Below the pieces are notes generated by a model. That model ran no database searches and was not told where the DNA came from. It saw only the letters and a list, made by a program, of their open reading frames with translations. From Nitrospirota bacterium (GTDB taxonomy: Bacteria; Nitrospirota; Thermodesulfovibrionia; Thermodesulfovibrionales; UBA6898), in NCBI GenBank assembly GCA_021825365.1, contig JAKAHR010000009.1, positions 46,620-110,619 on the forward strand: DNA of 64,000 nucleotides. Reading direction: 5' to 3'. Position numbers and translations under genes: made by a program. Shown here piece after piece: positions 8,737 to 16,480 of this stretch. The first letter of the stretch is position 1. The number at the start of each line of letters is the position of its first letter.

Positions 8737-9312
8737 ATGGGGGATACTCGGTACTGTCTCTGTTGCGATGAAGAAGTTCCTTTCAGTACAGTCGAGCGGA
8801 ACGAAAGGAAAGAGATGATCTGCGCCTTCTGCGGTTTTACGCTTGATATCGAGAAAGGGGGCAAGCCGGATACGCCCAGGGGCGTTGCCCTTATCGCAGA
8901 GGACTCTCAGTTTACACGCAGAATCATCGAGAAGCTTATCCGCGAGAAGCATTTTTCGGAAAAGGTGATCGCCGTCGAAAACGGTCTTGAGCTTGTCTCA
9001 ACGTATGGCAGGCTCCTTTCTGAAAGGGTGCCGATTGATGTCGCCATTATCGACCTCAACATGCCGGTAATGGACGGCCTCACCGCTGCCCGTACCGTAC
9101 GGGCACTTGAGGAGCAGAAGGGGACACAGCGGGGCCCTGTTGTCTTCTTTTCTGCCGTCAAGGCCGATGAAAATCTCAGGCAGCAGATGGAGCTGCTCGA
9201 ACCGGCCAATTATGTCAATAAGGGCGGTGACGCTGACCCCGAAAAACTCATCACGCGCGTGGAGATGCTGCTTTCCTATCTGATGGAAAAGTATCGTCAG
9301 CCCGCAGTATAA
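8737..9312 (+). CDS. Stand-alone response-regulator receiver with Cys4 head
   Basis: A 191-residue single-receiver protein. Residues 1-40 carry C7-x2-C10 (plus C9) and C29-x2-C32, the layout of a small zinc ribbon. From about residue 49 follows a CheY-like receiver: acidic pair E55 D56, phospho-acceptor D106 in AIIDLNMPVMDG, a Ser/Ala switch region (VVFFSAV) and the conserved Lys in NYVNKGG. There is no DNA-binding or enzymatic output domain, so it probably acts by protein contact. No kinase is adjacent; it precedes lysS by 55 bases. Confidence 0.85.
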   Translation: MGDTRYCLCCDEEVPFSTVERNERKEMICAFCGFTLDIEKGGKPDTPRGVALIAEDSQFTRRIIEKLIREKHFSEKVIAVENGLELVSTYGRLLSERVPIDVAIIDLNMPVMDGLTAARTVRALEEQKGTQRGPVVFFSAVKADENLRQQMELLEPANYVNKGGDADPEKLITRVEMLLSYLMEKYRQPAV

Positions 9313-9367
9313 TAGTTCATTCCGTATTTAGTTCCCGAGTTCAGCGCAATCCATCTATCTCATAGGG

Positions 9368-10870
9368 GTGACTGTGGAAGAGACGAACGAACTAGTCAAG
9401 CAGCGGATAAAGAAGGTCGAAGACCTGAAAGAGATGGGCGTGAAGCCCTTCGGCGATCCGTACGAGGCCGCTGACCACGCAGCCGATCTTGCGGCACGGT
9501 ATAGAGATACGGCAAAGGACCAGTTGGAGGCTGAGAGGGTCCATTGCTCTCTGGCCGGCAGGATCGTAGCATACCGTGATTTCGGAAAGGCCGCCTTTGC
9601 CCACGTACAGGATGCAACCGGAAAGATACAGATATATCTGAAGAAGGACCTCCTGGGAGATCGCTACAGACTCGTTAAGAAGCTCGATGTCGGCGACATC
9701 GTCGGCCTGAGGGGGGCGCTCTTCAGGACAAAGACCGACGAGTTGACCGTTGAAGTCGAGTCTCTCGAACTGCTTTCAAAATCCATTCGTCCCCTGCCGG
9801 AAAAATGGCACGGCCTCAAGGATGTGGAAACAAGGTATCGTCAGAGGTACGTCGACCTCATCGTGAACCCCGAGGTCAGGGAGAACTTCGCAAAAAGAAG
9901 CGTGATCATCAAGGGCGTAAGGGATTTTCTCGAAGCTCAGGGTTTTATCGAGGTCGAGACCCCCATGATGCACCAGATCCCGGGAGGCGCGACTGCGCGG
10001 CCCTTCAAGACGCATCACAATGCGCTCGGTATAGACCTGTACCTGAGGATCGCGCCGGAGTTATATCTGAAGCGGCTCCTGGTGGGCGGCTATGAACGGG
10101 TATACGAGCTGAATAAGAATTTCCGCAATGAAGGCATCTCCACGAGACATAACCCCGAGTTCTCGATGCTCGAGTTCTATATCGCCTATAAGGACTATAC
10201 CTTCCTCATGTCACTGACCGAGGAGCTCCTCACCAGTGTCGCCCTGAAGGCGACGGGTTCCCTGAAGATACCGTATGGCGAGGACGTCATCGACCTTGCC
10301 CCACCGTGGCCGAGGCTCCCGATGCTTGAGGCCCTGGCAAAGAACGGCGTCCCTGCCGGGATTCTTCAGGATATCGACAAGGCGACGTCATGGGCACGGG
10401 CGCAGGGTATGGATATCCCTACCGGATCGTCTCTGGGCAAGGTCCTGGATGAGATATTCAAGGAGAAGGTGGAACCGGGACTTGTCCAGCCGACCTTTAT
10501 CACCGACCACCCGGTGGAGCTTTCGCCTCTTGCAAAGAGGAAAACCGACAACCCCGGTCTGGTCGAGCGGTTCGAACTTTTCATATGCGGACGCGAACTC
10601 GCCAACGCCTTTTCCGAGTTGAATGATCCGTTTGACCAGAAGGCCAGGTTTCTCGAACAGGTGAAGGCAAAACAGGCGGGCGATGACGAGGCGCACTGGA
10701 TGGACGAGGACTTTGTCCGGGCGCTCGAATACGGTATGCCTCCGGCTGCAGGCGAGGGCATCGGCATCGACCGTCTTGTCATGTTCCTTACCAACTCGCA
10801 GTCGATCAGGGACGTGGTGCTCTTCCCGCAGTTGAAGCCTGAGTATCAGGAAGACCAGAACGATCAATAG
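9368..10870 (+). CDS. lysS: Lysine--tRNA ligase (class II)
   Basis: Charges tRNA-Lys. The N-terminal OB-fold anticodon-binding domain (about 60-155, ARIVAYRDFGKAAFAHVQD region) is followed by the class II catalytic core with motif 1 (VETPMMHQIPGGA), motif 2 (FRNEGISTRHNPEFSMLEFY) and motif 3 (GEGIGIDRLVMFLT). The 500 residues are the normal length. GTG 9368 or GTG 9374 could be the start; an AGGGG site just upstream fits the second slightly better. The Lol permease gene follows 12 bases after the stop. Confidence 0.96.
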   Translation: MTVEETNELVKQRIKKVEDLKEMGVKPFGDPYEAADHAADLAARYRDTAKDQLEAERVHCSLAGRIVAYRDFGKAAFAHVQDATGKIQIYLKKDLLGDRYRLVKKLDVGDIVGLRGALFRTKTDELTVEVESLELLSKSIRPLPEKWHGLKDVETRYRQRYVDLIVNPEVRENFAKRSVIIKGVRDFLEAQGFIEVETPMMHQIPGGATARPFKTHHNALGIDLYLRIAPELYLKRLLVGGYERVYELNKNFRNEGISTRHNPEFSMLEFYIAYKDYTFLMSLTEELLTSVALKATGSLKIPYGEDVIDLAPPWPRLPMLEALAKNGVPAGILQDIDKATSWARAQGMDIPTGSSLGKVLDEIFKEKVEPGLVQPTFITDHPVELSPLAKRKTDNPGLVERFELFICGRELANAFSELNDPFDQKARFLEQVKAKQAGDDEAHWMDEDFVRALEYGMPPAAGEGIGIDRLVMFLTNSQSIRDVVLFPQLKPEYQEDQNDQ

Positions 10871-10882
10871 CGACCGGCGGGC

Positions 10883-12112
10883 ATGGTGAATCTTCCCTAT
10901 CAGATCTTCATAGCCATCAGGTATCTCAAGTCCAAGAAACGTTACAAAGGCGTTTCGGTCAATACCGCCATTTCCATTGGCGGCGTTGCGGTGGGCGTCA
11001 TGGCCCTCCTGGTCGTTTTGTCGGTGATGAGCGGCTTTCAGCAGGACCTGCAGAGGAAGATACTCGGAGCAAACGCCCATATCGTTATCCGCAACTTCAG
11101 AGGGATGGATGACTACACCAGGGTCGCCGAAAAACTGAATGCCGACAAGGATGTCGCCGCCTTTGCCCCCTTTGTCCTGGGACAGGTGATGGTGTCCTAC
11201 GGCAAGAGGGCACACGGTGTATACGTCCGGGGCATCGATCCTGTTGCAGAGGCGAGGACCACCGAACTTCTGTCCCACATCAGGGAAGGGGGCCTGGAGC
11301 GTCTCTATCCGGATAACGATGTGCCGGGGATCATCATCGGGAAGGAATTGTCCGCCAACCTCGGGGTCTTCATCGGGGACAAGGTGAATATCGTTTCTCC
11401 CATCGGCGAGATCGGGCCGATGGGGATGCTGCCGCGGGTGAAGCAGTTCAGGGTCGTGGCGATCTTCGAGATGGGGATGTTCGAATACGATACGAATCTC
11501 GTATTGACGCACATGAGGCCTGCGCAGGAGTTCTTTGGGATGAAGGATGAAATAACCGGGGTGCAACTCAGGCTCCATGATATCTATAAAGCAACTGAGG
11601 TGAAGAAACGCCTCCAGAAGAGCCTGGGGTTTCCCTTCTCGGTGCTCGACTGGATGCAGATGAACAAGAATCTCTTTTCAGCGCTGAAGCTCGAAAAATT
11701 CGCGATGTTCGTCATCCTCGTCCTGATCGTCCTTGTCGCGTCGTTCAATATCATCAGCAATCTGATCATGAATGTTATTGAAAAAAGCAGGGAGATCGCC
11801 ATCCTCAAGGCTATCGGCGCAACCAGCGGCGGCATAATGACCGTCTTCATGCTTCAGGGGTTGTTCATAGGACTGGTTGGAACCGTCATCGGCATCACGG
11901 GAGGGTATTCCCTCGGCTTCATCCTGAACCGCTACGAGATCATCAAGCTGCCGGCTGATGTCTACTACCTGAGCCATCTTCCGGTAAAGATGGAGTTAAT
12001 CGATTTTATCACCGTATCCTGCTCAGCGCTTGTCATCAGTTTTCTTGCGACGCTCTATCCGGCATGGCAGGCGGCTAGGCTTGATCCTGTGGAGCCTCTG
12101 AGGTATGAATAA
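10883..12112 (+). CDS. lolC: Lipoprotein-releasing ABC permease (LolC/LolE family)
   Basis: Inner-membrane permease that extracts outer-membrane-bound lipoproteins and passes them to LolA. One N-terminal helix (about residues 25-48, ISIGGVAVGVMALLVVLSVM), a large periplasmic MacB-like domain (50-270) and three C-terminal helices (FtsX domain) ending LYPAWQAARLDPVEPLRYE are visible. Only one permease gene is present, so it may act as a homodimer (LolF-type) with the downstream ATPase. It lies in a lysS-lolC-lolD run on the plus strand. Confidence 0.92.
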   Translation: MVNLPYQIFIAIRYLKSKKRYKGVSVNTAISIGGVAVGVMALLVVLSVMSGFQQDLQRKILGANAHIVIRNFRGMDDYTRVAEKLNADKDVAAFAPFVLGQVMVSYGKRAHGVYVRGIDPVAEARTTELLSHIREGGLERLYPDNDVPGIIIGKELSANLGVFIGDKVNIVSPIGEIGPMGMLPRVKQFRVVAIFEMGMFEYDTNLVLTHMRPAQEFFGMKDEITGVQLRLHDIYKATEVKKRLQKSLGFPFSVLDWMQMNKNLFSALKLEKFAMFVILVLIVLVASFNIISNLIMNVIEKSREIAILKAIGATSGGIMTVFMLQGLFIGLVGTVIGITGGYSLGFILNRYEIIKLPADVYYLSHLPVKMELIDFITVSCSALVISFLATLYPAWQAARLDPVEPLRYE

Positions 12113-12150
12113 ATCCTCATTTTCTACTGCGAAAAAGACGGGACTGCGGT

Positions 12151-12822
12151 ATGGGTAAAATAATAGAGGCCGCCGATATTACAAAGTCATTCAGGACCGA
12201 AGCGGGGGAGTTGCAGGTGCTTAAGGGCATCTCCCTTTCCATCAACGCCGGGGAGATGGTGGGTATCATCGGAGCATCGGGGGCCGGCAAGAGCACGCTC
12301 CTTCATATTCTGGGTGCGCTCGACCGTCCTACCTCAGGAAACGTTCTCTTTGAAGGCAGGGACCTCGCCGGGGCTGATGACAACACCCTGGCCCGCCTCA
12401 GAAACACCAGCATCGGCTTTGTGTTTCAGTTCCATCACCTGCTTCCCGAGTTCAATGCCATCGAGAATGTCGTGATGCCCGGCCTGGTCGCAGGCAGAAG
12501 ATATCATGAGATCGAGAAGGAGGCCCTGGAGCTTCTCGGAGAACTCGGCCTATCGGCGAGGACTAGACACCGGCCGGGCGAGCTCTCGGGCGGTGAGCAG
12601 CAGCGGGTGGCTGTGGCTCGGGCGCTTATTCAAAACCCTAAGGCAGTGCTCGCAGACGAGCCGACCGGAAACCTTGACACCACGACAGGAAACGACCTTT
12701 TCGATCTCTTCGTTGACCTCAACAATAAACGCGGGATTTCCTTTGTCGTTGTCACCCACAATAAGACCCTCTCGGACCGCTGCCATCGTGTCGTCGAGAT
12801 GGCAGACGGCAGGCTGGTGTAA
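12151..12822 (+). CDS. lolD: Lipoprotein-releasing ABC ATPase LolD
   Basis: ATPase partner of the preceding permease. A complete 223-residue ABC domain has Walker A GASGAGKST (about residues 44-52), Q-loop FQFHHLLPEF, the signature LSGGEQQRVAVARAL, Walker B AVLADEPTGNLD and the H-loop VVTHN. The QFHHLLPEF segment is typical of LolD. It begins 38 bases after the permease stop and is probably cotranscribed. No terminator is seen before hicA. Confidence 0.95.
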   Translation: MGKIIEAADITKSFRTEAGELQVLKGISLSINAGEMVGIIGASGAGKSTLLHILGALDRPTSGNVLFEGRDLAGADDNTLARLRNTSIGFVFQFHHLLPEFNAIENVVMPGLVAGRRYHEIEKEALELLGELGLSARTRHRPGELSGGEQQRVAVARALIQNPKAVLADEPTGNLDTTTGNDLFDLFVDLNNKRGISFVVVTHNKTLSDRCHRVVEMADGRLV

Positions 12823-12960
12823 TATTATTCTCAGCACCCCCGCCTCGCATCTCAGCCTTTAAGATTGTCCTTGTCTTTCCCTGTCCTACGGTATTATCAT
12901 TAATCACTTTTTACGATATGGGGATATGTCAGTGGAGCTGGAGCCGTGTGCAGCAAAGCC

Positions 12961-13155
12961 ATGAAGATACGTGATATCATAAGCCAGATAGAGGCCGACG
13001 GATGGTATCGGGTGGAGACGAAGGGCAGTCACCGGCAGTACAAGCACCCGACGAAGACCGGCCGGGTGACTATTGCCGGTCATCCAGGTGACGATGTGGC
13101 TCCGGGCACCTTAAACAGTATCTTGAAGCAGGCAAGACTCAAGGAGGTAAAGTAG
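12961..13155 (+). CDS. hicA: HicA-family toxin (mRNA interferase)
   Basis: A small double-stranded-RNA-binding-fold mRNA interferase. It shows the family pattern: GWYRVETKGSHRQYKHPT with the catalytic His in GSHRQY, a VTIAGHPGDDV strand and the terminal 'TLNSILKQARL' helix. ATG 12961 matches the usual N-terminus; an in-frame GTG at 12946 would add five residues. The antitoxin gene follows with no gap. Toxin-first order is usual for HicAB. Confidence 0.88.
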   Translation: MKIRDIISQIEADGWYRVETKGSHRQYKHPTKTGRVTIAGHPGDDVAPGTLNSILKQARLKEVK

Positions 13156-13368
13156 ATGCACAGATTTCTTATTGTAATTGAAAAGGCTAATGGTAACTAT
13201 TCGGCATATTCACCGGATTTGCCTGGTTGTGTTGCAACAGGCTCAACCCGCGAGGAGACGGAGAAGAACATGCATGAAGCGATAGAGATGCATGTACACG
13301 GGTTGATGGAAGACAACTTGCCCATACCCGCATCAACTTCCTTTGCAGAGTATATAGCTATTCCTTGA
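13156..13368 (+). CDS. hicB: HicB-family antitoxin
   Basis: A 70-residue antitoxin partner of HicA. The degenerate RNase-H-like fold is recognisable from NYSAYSPDLPGCVATGSTREETEKNMHEAIEMHV. It starts on the base after the hicA stop and is preceded by AAGGAGG inside hicA. No C-terminal DNA-binding domain is present, so it is a short-form HicB. The DNA that follows is full of gene remnants. Confidence 0.9.
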   Translation: MHRFLIVIEKANGNYSAYSPDLPGCVATGSTREETEKNMHEAIEMHVHGLMEDNLPIPASTSFAEYIAIP

Positions 13369-13419
13369 TTTCTGCCTTCAGCTCAAAGCTGCCCGCTGCC
13401 CACTGATTGCTCACCGCTG

Positions 13420-13575
13420 ATGGGCTACATAGATGACGCCACAGGGACCGTCTTTGGGCAGTTTTACGATTACGAGGGAACTATCCCGGCGATGGACAGC
13501 TTCCGTACCTATGCAAGGAGATACCAAAAATCTGGCAAAAATTGTCTCGTGAGAATCAATTCCAAATGGAGTTAG
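13420..13575 (+). pseudogene. Remnant of an ISNCY-like (DDE) transposase
   Basis: A 51-codon open stretch begins MGYIDDATGTVFGQFYDYEG and continues TIPAMDSFRTYARRYQ. This is the segment around the first catalytic Asp in the integrase-like core of ISNCY-type transposases. Everything before and after is missing and the frame runs into unrelated sequence at about 13535, so it is an internal fragment. The 51 bases before it (13369-13419) are a low-complexity GCTGCCC-like stretch with no gene. Confidence 0.6.
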
Positions 13576-13751
13576 GAGCACCAAACGAAGCTGTTGCCGA
13601 GCAGAAAGGCAGGCAACAGCTTGAGCTTATCTTGCAGCGACGAAACGATATTGTACATCGTGGAAAGTCATACTGCGCGCCATCAGAGTCAGAGATACGC
13701 GATTGTGCGAGCTTTCTAAATCCTTTATTAGTAGTCTGGCAAACGTTATGA
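13542..13751 (+). pseudogene. C-terminal remnant of a HEPN-domain protein
   Basis: The frame reads ENQFQMELGAPNEAVAEQKG, then LELILQRRNDIVHRGKSYC, ending LLVVWQTL. The R-N-D-I-V-H stretch is the R-x4-H signature of HEPN domains (RiboL-PSP/MAE_28990-like groups), common in toxins and defence proteins. The N-terminal half is absent and the frame opens out of the transposase remnant, so this is a truncated gene. An expressed small toxin-like protein from TTG 13542 cannot be excluded. Confidence 0.5.
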
Positions 13752-13800
13752 ATAATCAATTGGCAGCCTTATAGTTTTTTGTTGAAGTATTAGCTTGTCT

Positions 13801-13908
13801 ATGACCAAGAAACAAAAACTCGAACTAGCCTGGATAGGCAAGGAGAACCGACCGAAGCTGGAGCCGAGGATTCTGCTTGAGGACACGGAGAAGTCCGGGC
13901 TGGTTTAG
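13801..13908 (+). pseudogene. N-terminal remnant of a site-specific DNA methyltransferase (Mod)
   Basis: ATG 13801 opens a 35-residue frame that begins MTKKQKLELAWIGKENRPKL and continues EPRILLEDTEKS before a stop. This is the characteristic beginning of type III-like adenine methyltransferases, which should run on for several hundred residues. After 'EKS' the sequence diverges and stops, so only the start of the gene survives. From 13909 to 13963 nothing is recognised. Confidence 0.6.
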
Positions 13909-13963
13909 CGATTTGGAACGAATCTCCGGCCAGAGACGAGAATGAAGCTCGGTTATTGCAGCT

Positions 13964-14998
13964 TCAAAGCCGTATCCCCGGCCACGTTTCGATCGGCTCG
14001 ACTGACCGGACGACTTGCATGCCTGCATCAGAGAACCTCCGAAAGGCGTCATCGGCCAGGTCCGTGTAGTCCATCACGCCGGGAACAACGACCGGCGAGG
14101 TACAGTCTTCCAGGAGATAGACCTTTTCGACCAGTCTTCTGTCACGGTCGAGAATGTCCTGCAGGAGGTCCGCTATCGTCCAGGCGACGCAGTGACTCTT
14201 CGCCTGGCCGGCGATTACGACCGCATCGAACTCCAGGAGCTTGTCGAAGAACTTCTCACTCTTGTTCCCGAGGATTTCACCCTTCGGTCCTGTCACTACT
14301 TCAGGACCTAAGACGGAGTAGTGCTCCGTAAAGGGCCTGTCGCCTTTTACGTGAAAGTCGGGCTGGCTGTATCGTGCAACACAATGAAAAAATATCGCCT
14401 CTTCAAGGGAGGCTACCAGTGCATGGCCGATGCCGCCCAGCATCCCGTGATACGGCCAGATGGTGAGGTCGTACTTCCCGCTTTCCTTCAGCCTTCGCGT
14501 ATAGTGCAGGAGGAGCGCCTGCCCCTCTTCCTCGCTGATCCGGAAATTAAAGCAGAGGTCCGGATTGAACCTCCAGACACCGCTGATGATGTCGTTCTCC
14601 GAGATCAGGGTAAAGGGCTCCGGATGTTCCCCTGTATTGTTCACGAGAAAAATAGGATGAAAGATCTGCAACGCGTTGTGGGAGTCCATCGTCGGGCAGA
14701 TTTGAGTGATCACACGCAGGTTCCTGTAAATGAATTCGCAAAGTCTCCGGCTGTCGTCTACCGCCACGTTGCCGGAGCGGCCGGCTACGTACAGGTCAAA
14801 TCCCGGAATGCAGAAGGTGTTCTGTACGTCAACGGCGACCAGACATATCCTGAAGCGGTCGGCACACGCGGGCCGAATCGCGTGAGCGTCTGCCCACGCC
14901 CGGGCCTGACTTTCACGTTCGAGGTAGGGCACTTTCCAGACCTCGGCCACCCTGGAGGGATCAAAGTGCCGGGGAAGAGAGAGTCCGACAGGGGGCAT
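13964..14998 (-). CDS. Isochorismatase/nicotinamidase-family cysteine hydrolase
   Basis: Cysteine hydrolase fold of the isochorismatase superfamily. The catalytic triad positions can be read: Asp in [11 protein letters not shown] (about residue 58), a Lys in the middle third, and the nucleophile Cys in [12 protein letters not shown] (about residue 272). At 344 residues it is much longer than the roughly 200 of PncA, with an N-terminal extension ([17 protein letters not shown]) and an enlarged middle, so the substrate is uncertain. The start is one base after the coaD stop and uses an AAAGG site inside coaD. It is the last gene of the minus-strand operon. Confidence 0.8.
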   Translation of the reverse strand: MPPVGLSLPRHFDPSRVAEVWKVPYLERESQARAWADAHAIRPACADRFRICLVAVDVQNTFCIPGFDLYVAGRSGNVAVDDSRRLCEFIYRNLRVITQICPTMDSHNALQIFHPIFLVNNTGEHPEPFTLISENDIISGVWRFNPDLCFNFRISEEEGQALLLHYTRRLKESGKYDLTIWPYHGMLGGIGHALVASLEEAIFFHCVARYSQPDFHVKGDRPFTEHYSVLGPEVVTGPKGEILGNKSEKFFDKLLEFDAVVIAGQAKSHCVAWTIADLLQDILDRDRRLVEKVYLLEDCTSPVVVPGVMDYTDLADDAFRRFSDAGMQVVRSVEPIETWPGIRL

Positions 14999-14999
14999 G

Positions 15000-15491
15000 T
15001 CAGCCTTTTGCTGCGAACTTAAGCCTCAGTTCGTGCTCAACCGGCACGGGCACAAGGTCTTTCACCGGTCCACCAAACGAGGCGATCTCCTTGACGATCG
15101 TAGCGGTCAGGAACGAGTATTCTTCACTCGGCATCATGAAGACCGTCTCTATCAGGGGATTCATCCTCCTGTTCATGAGTGCCATCTGGAGTTCATACTC
15201 GAAGTCGGACACCGCACGGAGCCCCCTGATTATCGCGACACCCGCCCGGCTTTCAACGTACTGAACGAGGAGACTGTCAAATACGTCGATCCGTATCCTG
15301 TCATAGCCATCGAGGGACTTCCTGATCATGACGATACGCTCCTCCACGGTGAAGAGCGGCTGCTTCTTGGCACTCGGCGCGACAGCGACGATCACTTCGT
15401 CGAATATCCGGAGACTCCTGTCGACAAGATTAAGATGTCCGCAGGTGAAAGGGTCAAAAGTGCCGGGATAAATCGCGATCCTCTTCGTCAT
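15000..15491 (-). CDS. coaD: Phosphopantetheine adenylyltransferase
   Basis: Transfers AMP to 4'-phosphopantetheine in coenzyme A synthesis. The (H/T)xGH nucleotidyltransferase motif appears as [16 protein letters not shown] (residues 8-23), with [20 protein letters not shown] and the ISSTLVKEI-equivalent [14 protein letters not shown]. The 163-residue length is standard. It overlaps rsmD by four bases (ATGA); rsmD-coaD is a widespread pair. Confidence 0.96.
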   Translation of the reverse strand: MTKRIAIYPGTFDPFTCGHLNLVDRSLRIFDEVIVAVAPSAKKQPLFTVEERIVMIRKSLDGYDRIRIDVFDSLLVQYVESRAGVAIIRGLRAVSDFEYELQMALMNRRMNPLIETVFMMPSEEYSFLTATIVKEIASFGGPVKDLVPVPVEHELRLKFAAKG

Positions 15492-16072
15492 GAGGGCGTT
15501 CCTTTTCTGTAAAGGGTCAACATGGTGTCTCCATAACGATAATCTTTCACGTGTCTAAGAGTGCCGGCGGGGGCGCGGTCCACAGCCGACCTGGCTGCGT
15601 GTTCAATCACCAGACACCCACCCTCCCGGAGAAGGCCGGAGCCGTCTACGAGGGGTGCGAGCTGGGCTGCTTCCTCCGAGGCATAGGGGGGGTCCGCAAA
15701 GATGATGTCAAAGCCGAAGCCGAAACTGCCGGATCTCCTTATGAAGTCGATCACCTTTGAGCGGTGAACTTCTGCCTTGTCAGAAAGGCCGATTCTCCCG
15801 ATGCAGTCAACGATAGAGCGGTGGAGCTTCTGATTCAGCTCAACGAAAACCACCTTGCGGGCACCCCGGGAGAGGGCCTCAAATCCCACAGCCCCGGTCC
15901 CTGAATAAAGGTCCAGAAAAAGGGCGTCCTGGATGTCGTTTCTCAGGATGTCGAAGAGCGCCTCCCTCACCTTCGCGGACGTGGGCCGCACATCGTCAGC
16001 GCCCCCCTTTTTTGAAAAGATCCTTTGAAAGGCTACTTTCCGTCCCTTCAGCTGTCCTGCCGATATCCTCAT
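15488..16072 (-). CDS. rsmD: 16S rRNA (guanine-N2-)-methyltransferase RsmD
   Basis: SAM-dependent methylation of G966 in 16S rRNA. It begins MRISAGQLKGRKVAF, has the family's RPTSAKVREALFDIL, the SAM-binding LDLYSGTGAVGFEALSRGA and the catalytic IIFADPPYA (NPPY-like). The 194 residues are normal. Its start and stop both overlap neighbours by four bases, so the lipoprotein-rsmD-coaD run is translationally coupled. Confidence 0.95.
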   Translation of the reverse strand: MRISAGQLKGRKVAFQRIFSKKGGADDVRPTSAKVREALFDILRNDIQDALFLDLYSGTGAVGFEALSRGARKVVFVELNQKLHRSIVDCIGRIGLSDKAEVHRSKVIDFIRRSGSFGFGFDIIFADPPYASEEAAQLAPLVDGSGLLREGGCLVIEHAARSAVDRAPAGTLRHVKDYRYGDTMLTLYRKGTPS

Positions 16073-16368
16073 TTCAATCGTACCGCGCCGCTGCGGGGGT
16101 CATAGTCGTATTTCGAGAGGTCGACCTCTTTTCCGATAAGGCCGACCACATCCTGCAGACTGGCAGGATAGGCATCATTAGTAGCCTGGTACGCCTGGAT
16201 AGCCTTCCGCAGGGCGTCGAGATTAGCCTGCACGGCAGCGTCCTGCGCCCGTCCGTGGGCATCGATAAGGCCCGAACCATATTCCTCCACGGGGTTCGGC
16301 TGTTTCTTGTCGCATGCCGCATTGAAGACAAGGGCTGCCATAAAAAGCGCTACCATCATGCGCATCAT
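16069..16368 (-). CDS. Small lipoprotein with GspG-like C-terminal region
   Basis: Signal peptide with a lipobox-like ALVFNAAC (Cys at about residue 19), so probably a lipoprotein. The mature part has a helix 'AVQANLDALRKAIQAYQATN' followed by DAYPASLQDV and YDYDPRSGAVRL. This pattern matches the periplasmic portion of type II secretion pseudopilins (GspG) without their prepilin helix. It leads the rsmD-coaD operon with a 4-base overlap. Function unknown; possibly a pilin-like structural or scaffolding lipoprotein. Confidence 0.65.
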   Translation of the reverse strand: MMRMMVALFMAALVFNAACDKKQPNPVEEYGSGLIDAHGRAQDAAVQANLDALRKAIQAYQATNDAYPASLQDVVGLIGKEVDLSKYDYDPRSGAVRLK

Positions 16369-16480
16369 CTTTTTATTCTAAACGTGCACAGCCATTCTGT
16401 CAAAGACCGTGGCAGCGAGCCAATCGGGACCCGCCTTCACTTGGAACTCTTTTGGCCCTGGATAGGGTAAAATACAAGCC

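Noticed and set aside
10388..11578. 396-codon minus-strand frame across lysS and the Lol permease
   Set aside because: Antisense to two certain genes; sequence is Asp/His-rich shadow text with no domain.
14321..15022. 233-codon plus-strand frame
   Set aside because: Antisense to the isochorismatase-like gene, whose catalytic residues are clear.
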